NCBI RefSeq assembly: GCF_900114185.1
Contig: NZ_FOSE01000005.1
Coordinates: 62,001-126,000, forward strand
Direction of reading: 5' to 3'
Length of the DNA: 64,000 bases
Source: Cellulomonas sp. KH9
GTDB taxonomy: Bacteria > Actinomycetota > Actinomycetes > Actinomycetales > Cellulomonadaceae
The notes under the pieces are model-generated. The model worked only from the letters and a program-made list of their open reading frames with translations. It was not told the DNA's origin and did no database searches. Shown piece after piece: positions 57,706-64,000 of the stretch. Every line of letters starts with the position of its first letter. The stretch's first letter is position 1. The translations under genes were made by a program, and so were the position numbers.

Positions 57706-58452
57706 ATGACGACGACCTACCTGATGCTGCTGTGGGGCGACCCCGACGCGCTGGTCGACCCCCCGGCCGCGTACGCGGCGCACGAGCGGTTCGAGGCCGA
57801 CTGCGCCGCGCGGGGCCACGAGGTCCTGCTCGCCAAGGAGCTCGCCGACGCGTCGACCGCACGGACCCTGGCCGTCGGCGGCGGGCCGACCGACGGCCCG
57901 TACACGGAGACCACCGAGCAGCTCGGCGGCCTCTACCGGATCCGCACGGCGGACCCCGAGGGCCTGCTGCGGCTCGCCGCACCGCTGGTCACCCACGACG
58001 GCGGCACCCTGGAGCTGCGCCCGGAGGTGCTGCACGACGACGGGGCGGCGCACGACGGGGCGGCGCACGACGGCACCACCCCGGGCGATGCTCCCCTCCA
58101 CCTCGTGCTGCTGCGCGGCGACCCCGCCGGGGCGTTCGACCTCGACGTCGTGCTCGCCGCCCACGACGCGTTCGTGACCGCGTGCGAGCAGCAGGGGCAC
58201 CGGGTCGTCGGCGGTGAGGAGCTCGGGCCGCACACCGCGGCCCGGCTGGTCCGCACGACCCCCGCCGGGCAGCCGGTCCTCTGCGACGGCCCGTACACCG
58301 AGACCACCGAGCAGCTGGGCGGGTACTACCTGGTGCGGACGCACGACCCGGACGCGCTGCTGCGGCTCGCCGCGCCGCTCGTCGAGGCCGAGGGCCGCGG
58401 GACGGTCGAGGTGCGCGGCATGGCGCACGACGCGGCGCCGGTCACGGGATGA
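57706..58452 (+). CDS. DGPF/YCII protein with two fused domains
   Basis: The 248-residue protein holds two YCII/DGPF domains. The first (residues 1-105) has AHERFEADCAARGHEVLLAK and DGPYTETTEQLGGLYRIRTA; the second (126-235) has LVLLRGDPAGAFDLDVV and DGPYTETTEQLGGYYLVRTH. Single domains form dimers in known structures, so the fusion gives a pseudo-dimer. ATG 57706 follows GGAGGACACG. DGPF genes commonly sit beside ECF42 sigma genes; this one has its promoter. The physiological role is unknown. Confidence 0.9.
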   Translation: MTTTYLMLLWGDPDALVDPPAAYAAHERFEADCAARGHEVLLAKELADASTARTLAVGGGPTDGPYTETTEQLGGLYRIRTADPEGLLRLAAPLVTHDGGTLELRPEVLHDDGAAHDGAAHDGTTPGDAPLHLVLLRGDPAGAFDLDVVLAAHDAFVTACEQQGHRVVGGEELGPHTAARLVRTTPAGQPVLCDGPYTETTEQLGGYYLVRTHDPDALLRLAAPLVEAEGRGTVEVRGMAHDAAPVTG

Positions 58453-58458
58453 CGGCGC

Positions 58459-58485
58459 TGTCGAAACCGCACCTGCTCGCGCGTC
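58459..58485 (+). promoter_or_regulatory. ECF42-type promoter of the second DGPF gene
   Basis: TGTCGAA (58459-58465) and CGTC (58482-58485) again stand 16 bp apart, 49 bp before the next ATG. The surrounding leader (GGGCACAGTGGGTGCC) is also shared with the first copy, so the promoter and leader were duplicated with the gene. Confidence 0.7.
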
Positions 58486-58534
58486 ATGGAGGCGAGCGGG
58501 CACAGTGGGTGCCCCCGATGACGGAGGCCGCACG

Positions 58535-58939
58535 ATGACGAGCACACCGCGCACCTGGACCCTGCTGCTGTGGGGCGACCCCGACGCCTGCCTCGACCTC
58601 GGGGCGTCGTACGCGGCGCACGAGCGGTTCGCCGCCGACTGCGCCGCGCACGGCCACGAGATCCTCGGGGGCGAGGAGCTGGCGAGCCCGTCCGCCGCAC
58701 GGCTGCTCCGCGTCGGTGCGGACGGTCCGGAGCTGAGCGACGGCCCGTTCGCGGAGCTCACCGAGCAGCTCGGCGGGTTCTACCTGATCCGCACGGCCGA
58801 CCCGGACGGTCTGCTGCACCTGGCCGCGGGCCTGCTGCAGAACGACCCCGGGACCATCGAGCTGCGCCCCGTGGGCGGGCAGGACGAGCAGGCGGCGGCG
58901 CCCGTCGACGCGGAGCCGGTGGCGTCGGTGGCGTCGTGA
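58535..58939 (+). CDS. DGPF/YCII family protein
   Basis: The 134-residue single-domain protein begins at ATG 58535. It reads TWTLLLWGDPDACLDLGASY, AHERFAADCAAHGHEILGGE and SDGPFAELTEQLGGFYLIRT, so the DGPF signature is exact. The C-terminal 20 residues are an Ala/Val-rich tail. It is nearly a copy of the first domain of the gene before it, showing local duplication. It overlaps the following DGPF gene by four bases. Confidence 0.9.
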   Translation: MTSTPRTWTLLLWGDPDACLDLGASYAAHERFAADCAAHGHEILGGEELASPSAARLLRVGADGPELSDGPFAELTEQLGGFYLIRTADPDGLLHLAAGLLQNDPGTIELRPVGGQDEQAAAPVDAEPVASVAS

Positions 58940-59277
58940 AGCTCGTGGTCCTCGTCCACGAGGACGAGGAGACGTACCGCAGCGCGGACGCCGCGGGTCG
59001 CGCCCGGTACGTCCGCGGCCACGAGGCGTTCGCGCGGGAGGCGCCGGGCGTCGGCGTGACGATCCTCGCCTGCGAGGCGCTCGCCGGCGTCACGCACGCC
59101 CGCACCGTGCGCCACGTCGGCGACGCCACGGAGGTCACCGACGGGCCGGTCGCCCGGACCACCGAGCCGCTCGGCGGCTTCTACCTGGTCGATGCGCCGG
59201 ACGTGGCCACGCTCGAGGGCCTGGTGCGGCTGCTGCCGGAGGCGACGCACGAGATCCGGGAGTGCGTCGAGCCGTGA
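58936..59277 (+). CDS. Short DGPF/YCII family protein
   Basis: The 113-residue protein starts at GTG 58936 (GTGA overlap). It reads KLVVLVHEDEETYRSADAAG and TDGPVARTTEPLGGFYLVDA, with the DGPF core altered to DGPV. It is the most diverged of the three intact copies. It overlaps the sigma factor gene start by four bases, so the DGPF pair and the sigma factor form one transcript. Confidence 0.86.
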   Translation: MKLVVLVHEDEETYRSADAAGRARYVRGHEAFAREAPGVGVTILACEALAGVTHARTVRHVGDATEVTDGPVARTTEPLGGFYLVDAPDVATLEGLVRLLPEATHEIRECVEP

Positions 59278-60632
59278 CGCCCGGTCCGGTCCCGCCGCCG
59301 CACCCGCCCGCCGGACCACCGGCCGGCGGGTCGGCGGCGGGCGGTGCGGCCGCGGACGACGTCGCGCACGCCCTGGGTGACGCGTGGCGCACGCACTGGT
59401 CGCACGTCGTCGCGCTGCTCGTCGCCCAGTTCGGCAGCCCGGACCTGGCCGAGGAGGGCGCGGGCGACGCGTTCGAGGCCGCCGCCCGCACCTGGCCGCG
59501 CGACGGCGTACCGACCAACTCCGGTGCGTGGCTGCTGACGGCCGCCCGCCGGCGGGTGCTGGACCGGCTGCGGTCGCAGGCGGTCCACCGGCGCAAGGAG
59601 CCGCTCATGGTGGTCGACGACGAGATGCGCGCGCTGGCCGCCGCGACGCACGACCCCGGCGCGCACGTCGCCGACGAGCAGCTGCGCCTGGTGCTGGCGT
59701 GCTGCCACCCGGCGCTCGCCCCGGCGGACCGGGTGGCCATGACGCTGCGGTTCGTCGTCGGGCTGGGGACGGCCGACATCGCGCGGCTGCAGCTGGTGCA
59801 GCACACCGCCATGTCCGCGCGCCTGACCCGGGCCAAGAAGCGGCTGGCCGCCACGGGCGTGCCGTTCGTCGTGCCGCCGCCCGGGCAGCTCGCGGAGCGG
59901 CTCGACGCGGTCAGCACCGTGCTCTACCTGCTGTTCACCGCCGGGTACCAGCCCGCGGACGTGCCCGGTGGTCTGCGCGTGGACCTGGCCGACGAGGCCG
60001 TGCGCCTGACGCGCGAGCTGGACCGGCTGCTGGGCGGGTCACCGCGGGTGCACGCCCTGCTCGCCCTCATGCTGCTGCAGCACTCGCGCCGCGACGCGCG
60101 GCTGGACGACGACGGCCGCCTGGTGCTGCTGCCCGACCAGGACCGCAGCCGCTGGCACCACGACGACATCGCCGAGGCGGTGGACCTGCTCGCGGCCCTG
60201 CCCCCGCTGGACGGACTGGCGGAGGACCACCGGCTGCAGGCGCTCGCGGCGGCCGAGCACGCCACCGCCCCCACGGCCGCGGCGACGCGGTGGGACGTGG
60301 TGGCCCGGCTCTACGCCGTGCTCGAGGCCCGCACGGGCTCCCCGGTGGTGCGCCTCGCGCGGGCCGTGGCCGTCGCGGAGGCCGCCGGCCCGGAGGCAGG
60401 GCTCGAGGTGCTCGACGGCCTGGACGACGCCCTCGCGCACCACCACCGGCTGCCCGCGGTGCGCGGGGAGCTGCTGCTGCGCGCCGGCCGGGGCCCGCAG
60501 GCGGTCGACGCGCTCACGCGGGCGCTCACCCTGGTGCCGGACGCCGCCGAGCGCCACCACCTGGAGACGCGGCTCGCGCAGGCCCGCGACCTCGCCGACG
60601 CGCAGGCCCGCGACCCGGGGCACCGCGGCTGA
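59274..60632 (+). CDS. ECF42-type RNA polymerase sigma factor with C-terminal TPR-like extension
   Basis: The 452-residue protein starts at GTG 59274 with a Pro/Gly-rich N-terminus. Sigma region 2 is AWRTHWSHVVALLVAQFGSP and DLAEEGAGDAFEAAARTWPR, then AARRRVLDRLR; region 4 is ALAPADRVAMTLRFVVGLGT with TAMSARLTRAKKRLA. After residue 200 a helical extension follows, typical of ECF42 (no anti-sigma factor; the extension itself regulates). It probably recognises the TGTCGAA-N16-CGTC promoters of the DGPF genes next to it. The start is coupled to the DGPF stop. Confidence 0.9.
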   Translation: MTPGPVPPPHPPAGPPAGGSAAGGAAADDVAHALGDAWRTHWSHVVALLVAQFGSPDLAEEGAGDAFEAAARTWPRDGVPTNSGAWLLTAARRRVLDRLRSQAVHRRKEPLMVVDDEMRALAAATHDPGAHVADEQLRLVLACCHPALAPADRVAMTLRFVVGLGTADIARLQLVQHTAMSARLTRAKKRLAATGVPFVVPPPGQLAERLDAVSTVLYLLFTAGYQPADVPGGLRVDLADEAVRLTRELDRLLGGSPRVHALLALMLLQHSRRDARLDDDGRLVLLPDQDRSRWHHDDIAEAVDLLAALPPLDGLAEDHRLQALAAAEHATAPTAAATRWDVVARLYAVLEARTGSPVVRLARAVAVAEAAGPEAGLEVLDGLDDALAHHHRLPAVRGELLLRAGRGPQAVDALTRALTLVPDAAERHHLETRLAQARDLADAQARDPGHRG

Positions 60633-60655
60633 CCGGGCCGGCGGGAGCCCCGGTC
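60631..60655 (+). terminator. Hairpin after the sigma factor gene
   Basis: GACCGGG (60631-60637) and CCCGGTC (60649-60655) form a 7-bp stem that overlaps the stop codon of the sigma factor gene. No U tract. The 14-bp repeats downstream (60671) may add to termination. Confidence 0.4.
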
Positions 60656-60670
60656 CCGGGCACCGTGCGG

Positions 60671-60721
60671 TCGGGCGTGCGGGGTCGGGCGTGCGCGGTC
60701 GGGCGTGCGGGGTCGGGCGTG
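60671..60721. repeat. Four 14-bp tandem repeats between convergent genes
   Basis: TCGGGCGTG starts at 60671, 60685, 60699 and 60713, exactly every 14 bp, with GCGGGG- or CGCGG-type links. The array lies between the sigma factor gene and the convergent AmaP-type gene. It may be neutral, or influence transcript ends. Confidence 0.7.
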
Positions 60722-60727
60722 ACGGCG

Positions 60728-61309
60728 TCACCGCACGCGCGGCCCCCCACGTGCGCGCCGCCGCACCGCCAGGTGGGTGCGCGCGGTCATCCCGCGCAGG
60801 CTCCCGACGTCCCGTGCGCGTGCCACCAGCGCGGCGACGTCCTGCCCGAGCGTCGGCAGGTCGGCCTCCGGGTCGACCTGCAGCGTGCTGACCAGCACGT
60901 CGTGGCCGCGTTCCCGGTCGAGGTGGGCGCGGGCGCCGACGACCCACGGCAGGCGACGCGCCTCCTGCGCCACGTGCCCGGCCAGCGCCGACGCGTCGAG
61001 CGTGAGCCGACCCGAGCCGTCGGACCCGTCGAGCGAGACCGTCCGGACGCGCGGTGTCCGCAGGTGCGCCAGCAGCCACCACAGCGCGAGCAGCCCGAGC
61101 AGCACGCCGCCGACCGTCGCGACGCCGCCGAACCACGACCGGTCCACCACCTGGTCGGCCTGCGTGGGGTCGAGCGCGGTGGGCGTGCGCGACCACCAGT
61201 CACCGAGCAGGCCGGACCACCACAGCACGGCCGCGACGCCCGCCGCGAGCAGCACCAGCCCGACGAGCAGGGCGACCACCCGGTTCACGGCCGCCACCCC
61301 GCGGGTCAC
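60728..61309 (-). CDS. AmaP-like membrane anchor of the Asp23 cluster
   Basis: The 193-residue protein opens at GTG 61309 (GTGA overlap with the gene before it). It has two N-terminal membrane helices (VVALLVGLVLLAAGVAAVLWW and GGVLLGLLALWWLLAHLR) and a soluble domain of about 120 residues (SLDGSDGSGRLTLDASALAG, then VSTLQVDPEADLPTLG). This layout matches AmaP-like proteins that anchor Asp23 at the membrane. It is the last gene of a six-gene operon. Confidence 0.8.
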   Translation of the reverse strand: MTRGVAAVNRVVALLVGLVLLAAGVAAVLWWSGLLGDWWSRTPTALDPTQADQVVDRSWFGGVATVGGVLLGLLALWWLLAHLRTPRVRTVSLDGSDGSGRLTLDASALAGHVAQEARRLPWVVGARAHLDRERGHDVLVSTLQVDPEADLPTLGQDVAALVARARDVGSLRGMTARTHLAVRRRARGGPRVR

Positions 61310-61953
61310 CGCACACCTCCCAGGTCGGTGCCGCTGCGCCGCGTGCGGACCACCACGCGCGGCACCCGGGCCAGCGCGGAGAGCCGCTCGGACACGGCGG
61401 CGCGGATGGCGCCCTCGAGCCCGGCACCGCCGTCGGTCGTCGCCTTGACGGTCACGGCCCGCCGGCCCCACGTGCTCGTCACGTCGAGGACCCCGTCGAC
61501 CTGGGCCGCGGCACCGGACGCGAGCCGCGCCACGTCCTGCCCCAGCAGGTACTGCCCGCCGCCCGCGGCGAGCGGCAGCCCCGGTCGGCGGCGGCGGCGC
61601 AGCGCGATGACCACGAGCCGCAGCCCGACGAGGGCCGCGACGGCGCCGACGAGCGCGACCTGCCAGGTCGGGCGCACGTCACCGACGGCGTCCGCGGCGG
61701 CGAGCACCCACGTGCTGCCGTCGAGCACGCGCAGCGCGACGAGCCCGTCGTGCACGAGCACCACCGCCAGCGCCAGGACGAGCAGCGCGAGCACGACGCC
61801 GACCCACGCCACGGCACCCGCGGGACGCGGCGTCGCGAACGGCACCGGGTCCGGGGCGGCGGCGGCGGGCACCTCGGTCACGGGCGGCCACGACGTGGCG
61901 ACGGGCTCCGGTGCGCGCCGGCGGGCGCGCCGCGACTCGGCCGGTGCGCTCAT
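61306..61953 (-). CDS. DUF6286-type membrane protein of the Asp23 cluster
   Basis: The 215-residue protein has two membrane helices (AVAWVGVVLALLVLALAVVLV and TWQVALVGAVAALVGLRLVV) and a soluble part of DUF6286 type (LLGQDVARLASGAAAQVDG, then VTSTWGRRAVTVKATTDGG). The role is not known, but it occurs in actinobacterial Asp23/AmaP operons. The Pro/Ala-rich N-terminus may be disordered. The start ATG 61953 overlaps the previous gene in an ATGA junction. Confidence 0.78.
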   Translation of the reverse strand: MSAPAESRRARRRAPEPVATSWPPVTEVPAAAAPDPVPFATPRPAGAVAWVGVVLALLVLALAVVLVHDGLVALRVLDGSTWVLAAADAVGDVRPTWQVALVGAVAALVGLRLVVIALRRRRRPGLPLAAGGGQYLLGQDVARLASGAAAQVDGVLDVTSTWGRRAVTVKATTDGGAGLEGAIRAAVSERLSALARVPRVVVRTRRSGTDLGGVR

Positions 61954-62339
61954 CGCACACGCTCCGTGACCACGCGTGCCGGGTCGGTGACGGCCACCAC
62001 CCGGACGTCGACGCGGTCGGTCCGCACCCCGGCGAACCGCGCGACCGCGTCACCGACGGCCTCCCGCACCCGCCGCGCTGTCGTGGCGGCCGACGCGGGC
62101 CAGGCGAGGGCGACGTCCACGTCGACCTGGGCACGGGTGCCGCGTGTGCGGGCGGTCGCGGCGGGCAGGTCACGCCCCAGCAGGCCGCTCGACGTGCTCG
62201 CGACGCCCGGCACCCGGGCGGCCGCCGTCAGCGCGACCTTCTGCACGACCCGGTCGCTCACGCTCAGCGCGCCGCGGCGGCCCGGGTCGTCGGCGACGTC
62301 CGGGCGGGCCGCGGCGTCCGCGGGTGCCGCGTCAGCCAC
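61950..62339 (-). CDS. Asp23/Gls24-family envelope stress protein
   Basis: The 129-residue protein starts at GTG 62339. It reads VSDRVVQKVALTAAARVPGV, then AQVDVDVALAWPASAATTAR and RVREAVGDAVARFAGVRTDR with a VDVRVVAV end. This is the Asp23/Gls24 fold, which forms an envelope-associated scaffold in stress. It overlaps its downstream neighbour by four bases. Confidence 0.86.
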   Translation of the reverse strand: MADAAPADAAARPDVADDPGRRGALSVSDRVVQKVALTAAARVPGVASTSSGLLGRDLPAATARTRGTRAQVDVDVALAWPASAATTARRVREAVGDAVARFAGVRTDRVDVRVVAVTDPARVVTERVR

Positions 62340-62508
62340 GACGGCCCCCGGTGAGGGCGGACACGTCCAGCCGCCCTTCCACGACGGCGCCGACCACCCA
62401 GCCGACGGCGCCGAGCACCACGGCGAGCAGGAAGCCGTTGAAGCCGCCGATGATCGCCGCGAGGGCCAGCAGCAGTCCGGTCAGCAGACCGGCCAGGGAC
62501 AGGGACAT
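62332..62508 (-). CDS. Small DUF2273-like membrane protein
   Basis: The 58-residue protein starts at ATG 62508 and consists of two helices: LAGLLTGLLLALAAIIGGFN and FLLAVVLGAVGWVVGAVVEG, with a short basic end GGRRG. It fits DUF2273, a helical hairpin found in Asp23 operons that may help form or tether the scaffold. It overlaps the Asp23 gene at 62339 by eight bases. Confidence 0.8.
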   Translation of the reverse strand: MSLSLAGLLTGLLLALAAIIGGFNGFLLAVVLGAVGWVVGAVVEGRLDVSALTGGRRG

Positions 62509-62599
62509 GGGTGCTCCTCGGTTCGGGACGTGCGGCGATCGGGACGTGCGGCGATCGGACTGGCGGCCCGCGGGGTCCGACCGCCACGGACCGCCAGGT

Positions 62600-63166
62600 T
62601 CAGGGGACGAGGTCGGCGACCACGACGTGGACCTGCCCGCCGACGGTGTCGTGCACCCGCTGGTGCACGACCGACGCGAGCTCCCGCAGGTCGCCGCCGA
62701 GCCGGGCGACGACGTGCACGTCGATCCGGGAGCCGTCGGGGGTGCTGCGCGTGCGCACACCCGCCACCCGGCGTCCCGGCAGGTGCGTGGCGATCTCGCC
62801 GAAGGCCCCGCCGTACAGCCCCGCGACCCCCGGCACCGCGAGCGCCGCCGCGGCGGCACGCTCCGCGGGGTCGGGCGGCGGTGGGGGCGGGACGGGCGCG
62901 GTCGGTGAGGGGCGGGGGGACGGTGAGGGCGTCGGGCCCGGGGACGCCGCGGGCGTGGGCCCCGCCGGGGTCGGCGGCAGGGGCAGCGCGGGCACGGGAG
63001 GCGGCACGGCCTCCGCGGCCACGCCCGCCGGCCCGACGTCCGCGCCCTCGACCCCCACGGGCTCGGGGTCGAGCACGTCGGCGCCCTGCGGTGCGACGAC
63101 CACGACCGTCTCCTCCCGGACCGCGACGACGACGGGCTCCTCGTCGTCCGGCTGGTCGGTGCTCAT
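62600..63166 (-). CDS. Asp23-like protein with long Pro-rich N-terminal linker
   Basis: The 188-residue protein starts at ATG 63166 (ATGA overlap). Residues 1-98 are low complexity: acidic, then Pro-rich (VPALPLPPTPAGPTPAASPG and SPSPRPSPTAPVPPPPPPDP). Residues 100-188 show the Asp23 pattern (AALAVPGVAGLYGGAFGEI, VHVVARLGGDLRELASVVHQ and VGGQVHVVVADLVP). The linker could span the cell wall region or join protein layers. It follows the first Asp23 gene. Confidence 0.82.
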   Translation of the reverse strand: MSTDQPDDEEPVVVAVREETVVVVAPQGADVLDPEPVGVEGADVGPAGVAAEAVPPPVPALPLPPTPAGPTPAASPGPTPSPSPRPSPTAPVPPPPPPDPAERAAAAALAVPGVAGLYGGAFGEIATHLPGRRVAGVRTRSTPDGSRIDVHVVARLGGDLRELASVVHQRVHDTVGGQVHVVVADLVP

Positions 63167-63669
63167 GCCACGCGCGGCTCGGGCGCCGGCTCGGGCTGCG
63201 GGTCGTCCTGCGGCAGGTGGACGTCGTTGACGCTGATGTTCACCTCGATGACGTGCAGACCGGTCATGCGCTCGACGGACGTGATGATGTTGCGGCGGAC
63301 CCCTTCGGCGAGGTCCACGACGGAGACGCCGTACTCGGCCACGAGGTCGACGTCGATGGCGGCCTCGCGCTCGCCGACCTCGACGCTGATGCCCTGGGCG
63401 TGGTTGGTGGTGCCGCCCGGGATGCGCTCGCGGATCGCGCTGAACGCGCGGGCCGCACCGCCGCCCAGCGCGTACACGCCCCCGACGTCGGCTGCGGCGA
63501 TGCCGGCGATCTTCGCGACGACGCCGTCGGCGATGGTCGTGGTGCCCAGCTCGGTCTGCAGCGGCGTGCTGCCGCCGCCGGGCCGGGGCTGGCCGGCCGT
63601 GCCGGTGTTGCCGACGCGCGAGGCGCGGTTCTCGGTGCTGACGGCCGGGGTGGTGGTCTGCTCGCTCAT
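63163..63669 (-). CDS. Asp23/Gls24-family envelope stress protein
   Basis: The 168-residue protein starts at ATG 63669. It has LQTELGTTTIADGVVAKIAG and IAAADVGGVYALGGGAARAF, then ISVEVGEREAAIDVDLVAEY and VEVNISVNDVHLP-type strands, the full Asp23 core. It is the first gene of the six-gene cluster. The start is preceded by a possible GAGGAGCACCC ribosome binding site. The upstream region (63670-64000) has a Crp/GlxR-like site. Confidence 0.9.
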   Translation of the reverse strand: MSEQTTTPAVSTENRASRVGNTGTAGQPRPGGGSTPLQTELGTTTIADGVVAKIAGIAAADVGGVYALGGGAARAFSAIRERIPGGTTNHAQGISVEVGEREAAIDVDLVAEYGVSVVDLAEGVRRNIITSVERMTGLHVIEVNISVNDVHLPQDDPQPEPAPEPRVA

Positions 63670-64000
63670 GGGTGCTCCTCGTGCTGCGGTACGGGTGCCC
63701 GGCGCTGCAGGACGCCGCGGATGCCGGCCGGCAGGGTGACGCCGACACTGGGTGAGTGCCTCCTCGTGCAGGGACGTCACGGCCGAGCGGATGTGACGTA
63801 CATCACGTTACGCTCGGTGTCGCGGCTGCGCCCGCGGCCGGACCGGCACCCCCGGCCGGCGGCTCCCCGGCCCCGCCGACGCCGCACCGGTCGACGTCGC
63901 ACCGGTCGACGCCGCACCGACCGCCGTCCCGCCGGCCGACGCCCCGGCGCCCACGCCGTCGGCGAGCCCCGACGCCGTGCTGCTCGAGCGCGCCGCACTG
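63670..64000. other. Divergent promoter region and start of an unresolved plus-strand gene
   Basis: This 331-bp region holds the promoter of the Asp23 cluster and the Crp/GlxR-like site (63792-63807). Three copies of a 15-bp unit (GCACCGGTCGAC at 63884 and 63899, and a worn third at 63914) follow. At the end, the frame reading to the window edge gives SPDAVLLERAAL, like the N-terminus of an ECF sigma factor. In that frame the only start after the last stop is GTG 63977. A partial sigma gene is possible but uncertain. Confidence 0.5.
63792..63807. promoter_or_regulatory. Crp/GlxR-like binding site
   Basis: TGTGACGTACATCACG matches the core TGTGA-N6-TCAC, including the central TA, of Crp/GlxR sites. 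It lies 123 bp before the Asp23 operon start and also upstream of the plus-strand frame. A cAMP-dependent regulator is therefore a likely binder. Confidence 0.55.

Noticed and set aside
1..64000. tRNA, rRNA, riboswitches, transposases, phage genes, attachment sites
   Set aside because: I looked for the usual motifs by eye and saw none, including no fluoride riboswitch before the crcB pair. A covariance-model scan would be needed to exclude small RNAs.
63977..64000. Definite ECF sigma factor gene at the window end
   Set aside because: Only about eight codons after the one usable start are visible, and the upstream part of the frame has no start codon. It is noted as uncertain in the region entry rather than called a gene.

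Overview
The window is about 64 kb of very high-GC DNA with GTG starts, ATGA/GTGA gene overlaps and dense, short operons. It fits an actinobacterium of the Cellulomonas type. The best marker is a secreted enzyme with the order GH11 xylanase, CBM2, NodB-type deacetylase, CBM2, which is the layout known from Cellulomonas fimi xylanase D. CBM2-bearing xylanase and esterase genes, Asp23 envelope genes, an ECF42-type sigma factor and a GlxR/Crp-like site agree. I saw no rRNA, tRNA, phage, transposase or cas genes; the region looks chromosomal.

Layout. 1-5.4 kb: an esterase cut by the window edge, a cupin operon, a secreted HAF-repeat protein, an unknown gene, a DUF1905 protein and an acetyltransferase. 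5.5-9.5 kb: a DHFR-like reductase, a second DUF1905 gene, an acetyltransferase, then a PadR / DUF1048 / ABC exporter operon with three operator-like repeats in front. 9.5-15.8 kb: lgt, an LD-carboxypeptidase-family gene, a VOC/HxlR pair, a decayed lipoprotein, a hydrolase, a secreted protein built from about 45-residue repeats, and an acetyltransferase. 15.8-29.4 kb: a MntA/HepT toxin-antitoxin locus whose toxin is frameshifted, an SDR with a zinc-ribbon-like insert, and many single housekeeping or hypothetical genes (GPP34, DUF402, fructosamine-kinase-like, TspO-like, YidD-like, alcohol dehydrogenase, hydrolases). 29.4-32.2 kb: an ABC exporter and a decayed DGPF gene.

32-44 kb is the polysaccharide region: a Cip1-like secreted protein, a GH11-CBM2 xylanase, a GH11-CBM2-CE4-CBM2 xylanase/deacetylase and a CE1 esterase with CBM2. 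Together they could cut xylan, remove acetyl groups and open ester side groups outside the cell. All four genes carry a similar AAACG(G/A)TT motif upstream, which suggests one LacI-type regulator. The two xylanase genes share long blocks of identical DNA. Right after them lie five copies of a 13-bp palindrome, four of them in exact 31-bp phase; this is the most striking unexplained structure in the window.

44-56 kb: a crcB pair, a universal stress protein, an SDR, a GGDEF-EAL protein, a two-subunit ABC exporter and small stress or hypothetical genes. 56-60.6 kb: an MFS exporter, then three DGPF/YCII genes and an ECF42-type sigma factor with matching TGTCGAA-N16-CGTC promoters. 60.7-63.7 kb: six overlapping or closely spaced genes on the minus strand for an Asp23/AmaP-type envelope stress complex. 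The window ends in a divergent promoter region with a Crp/GlxR-like site.
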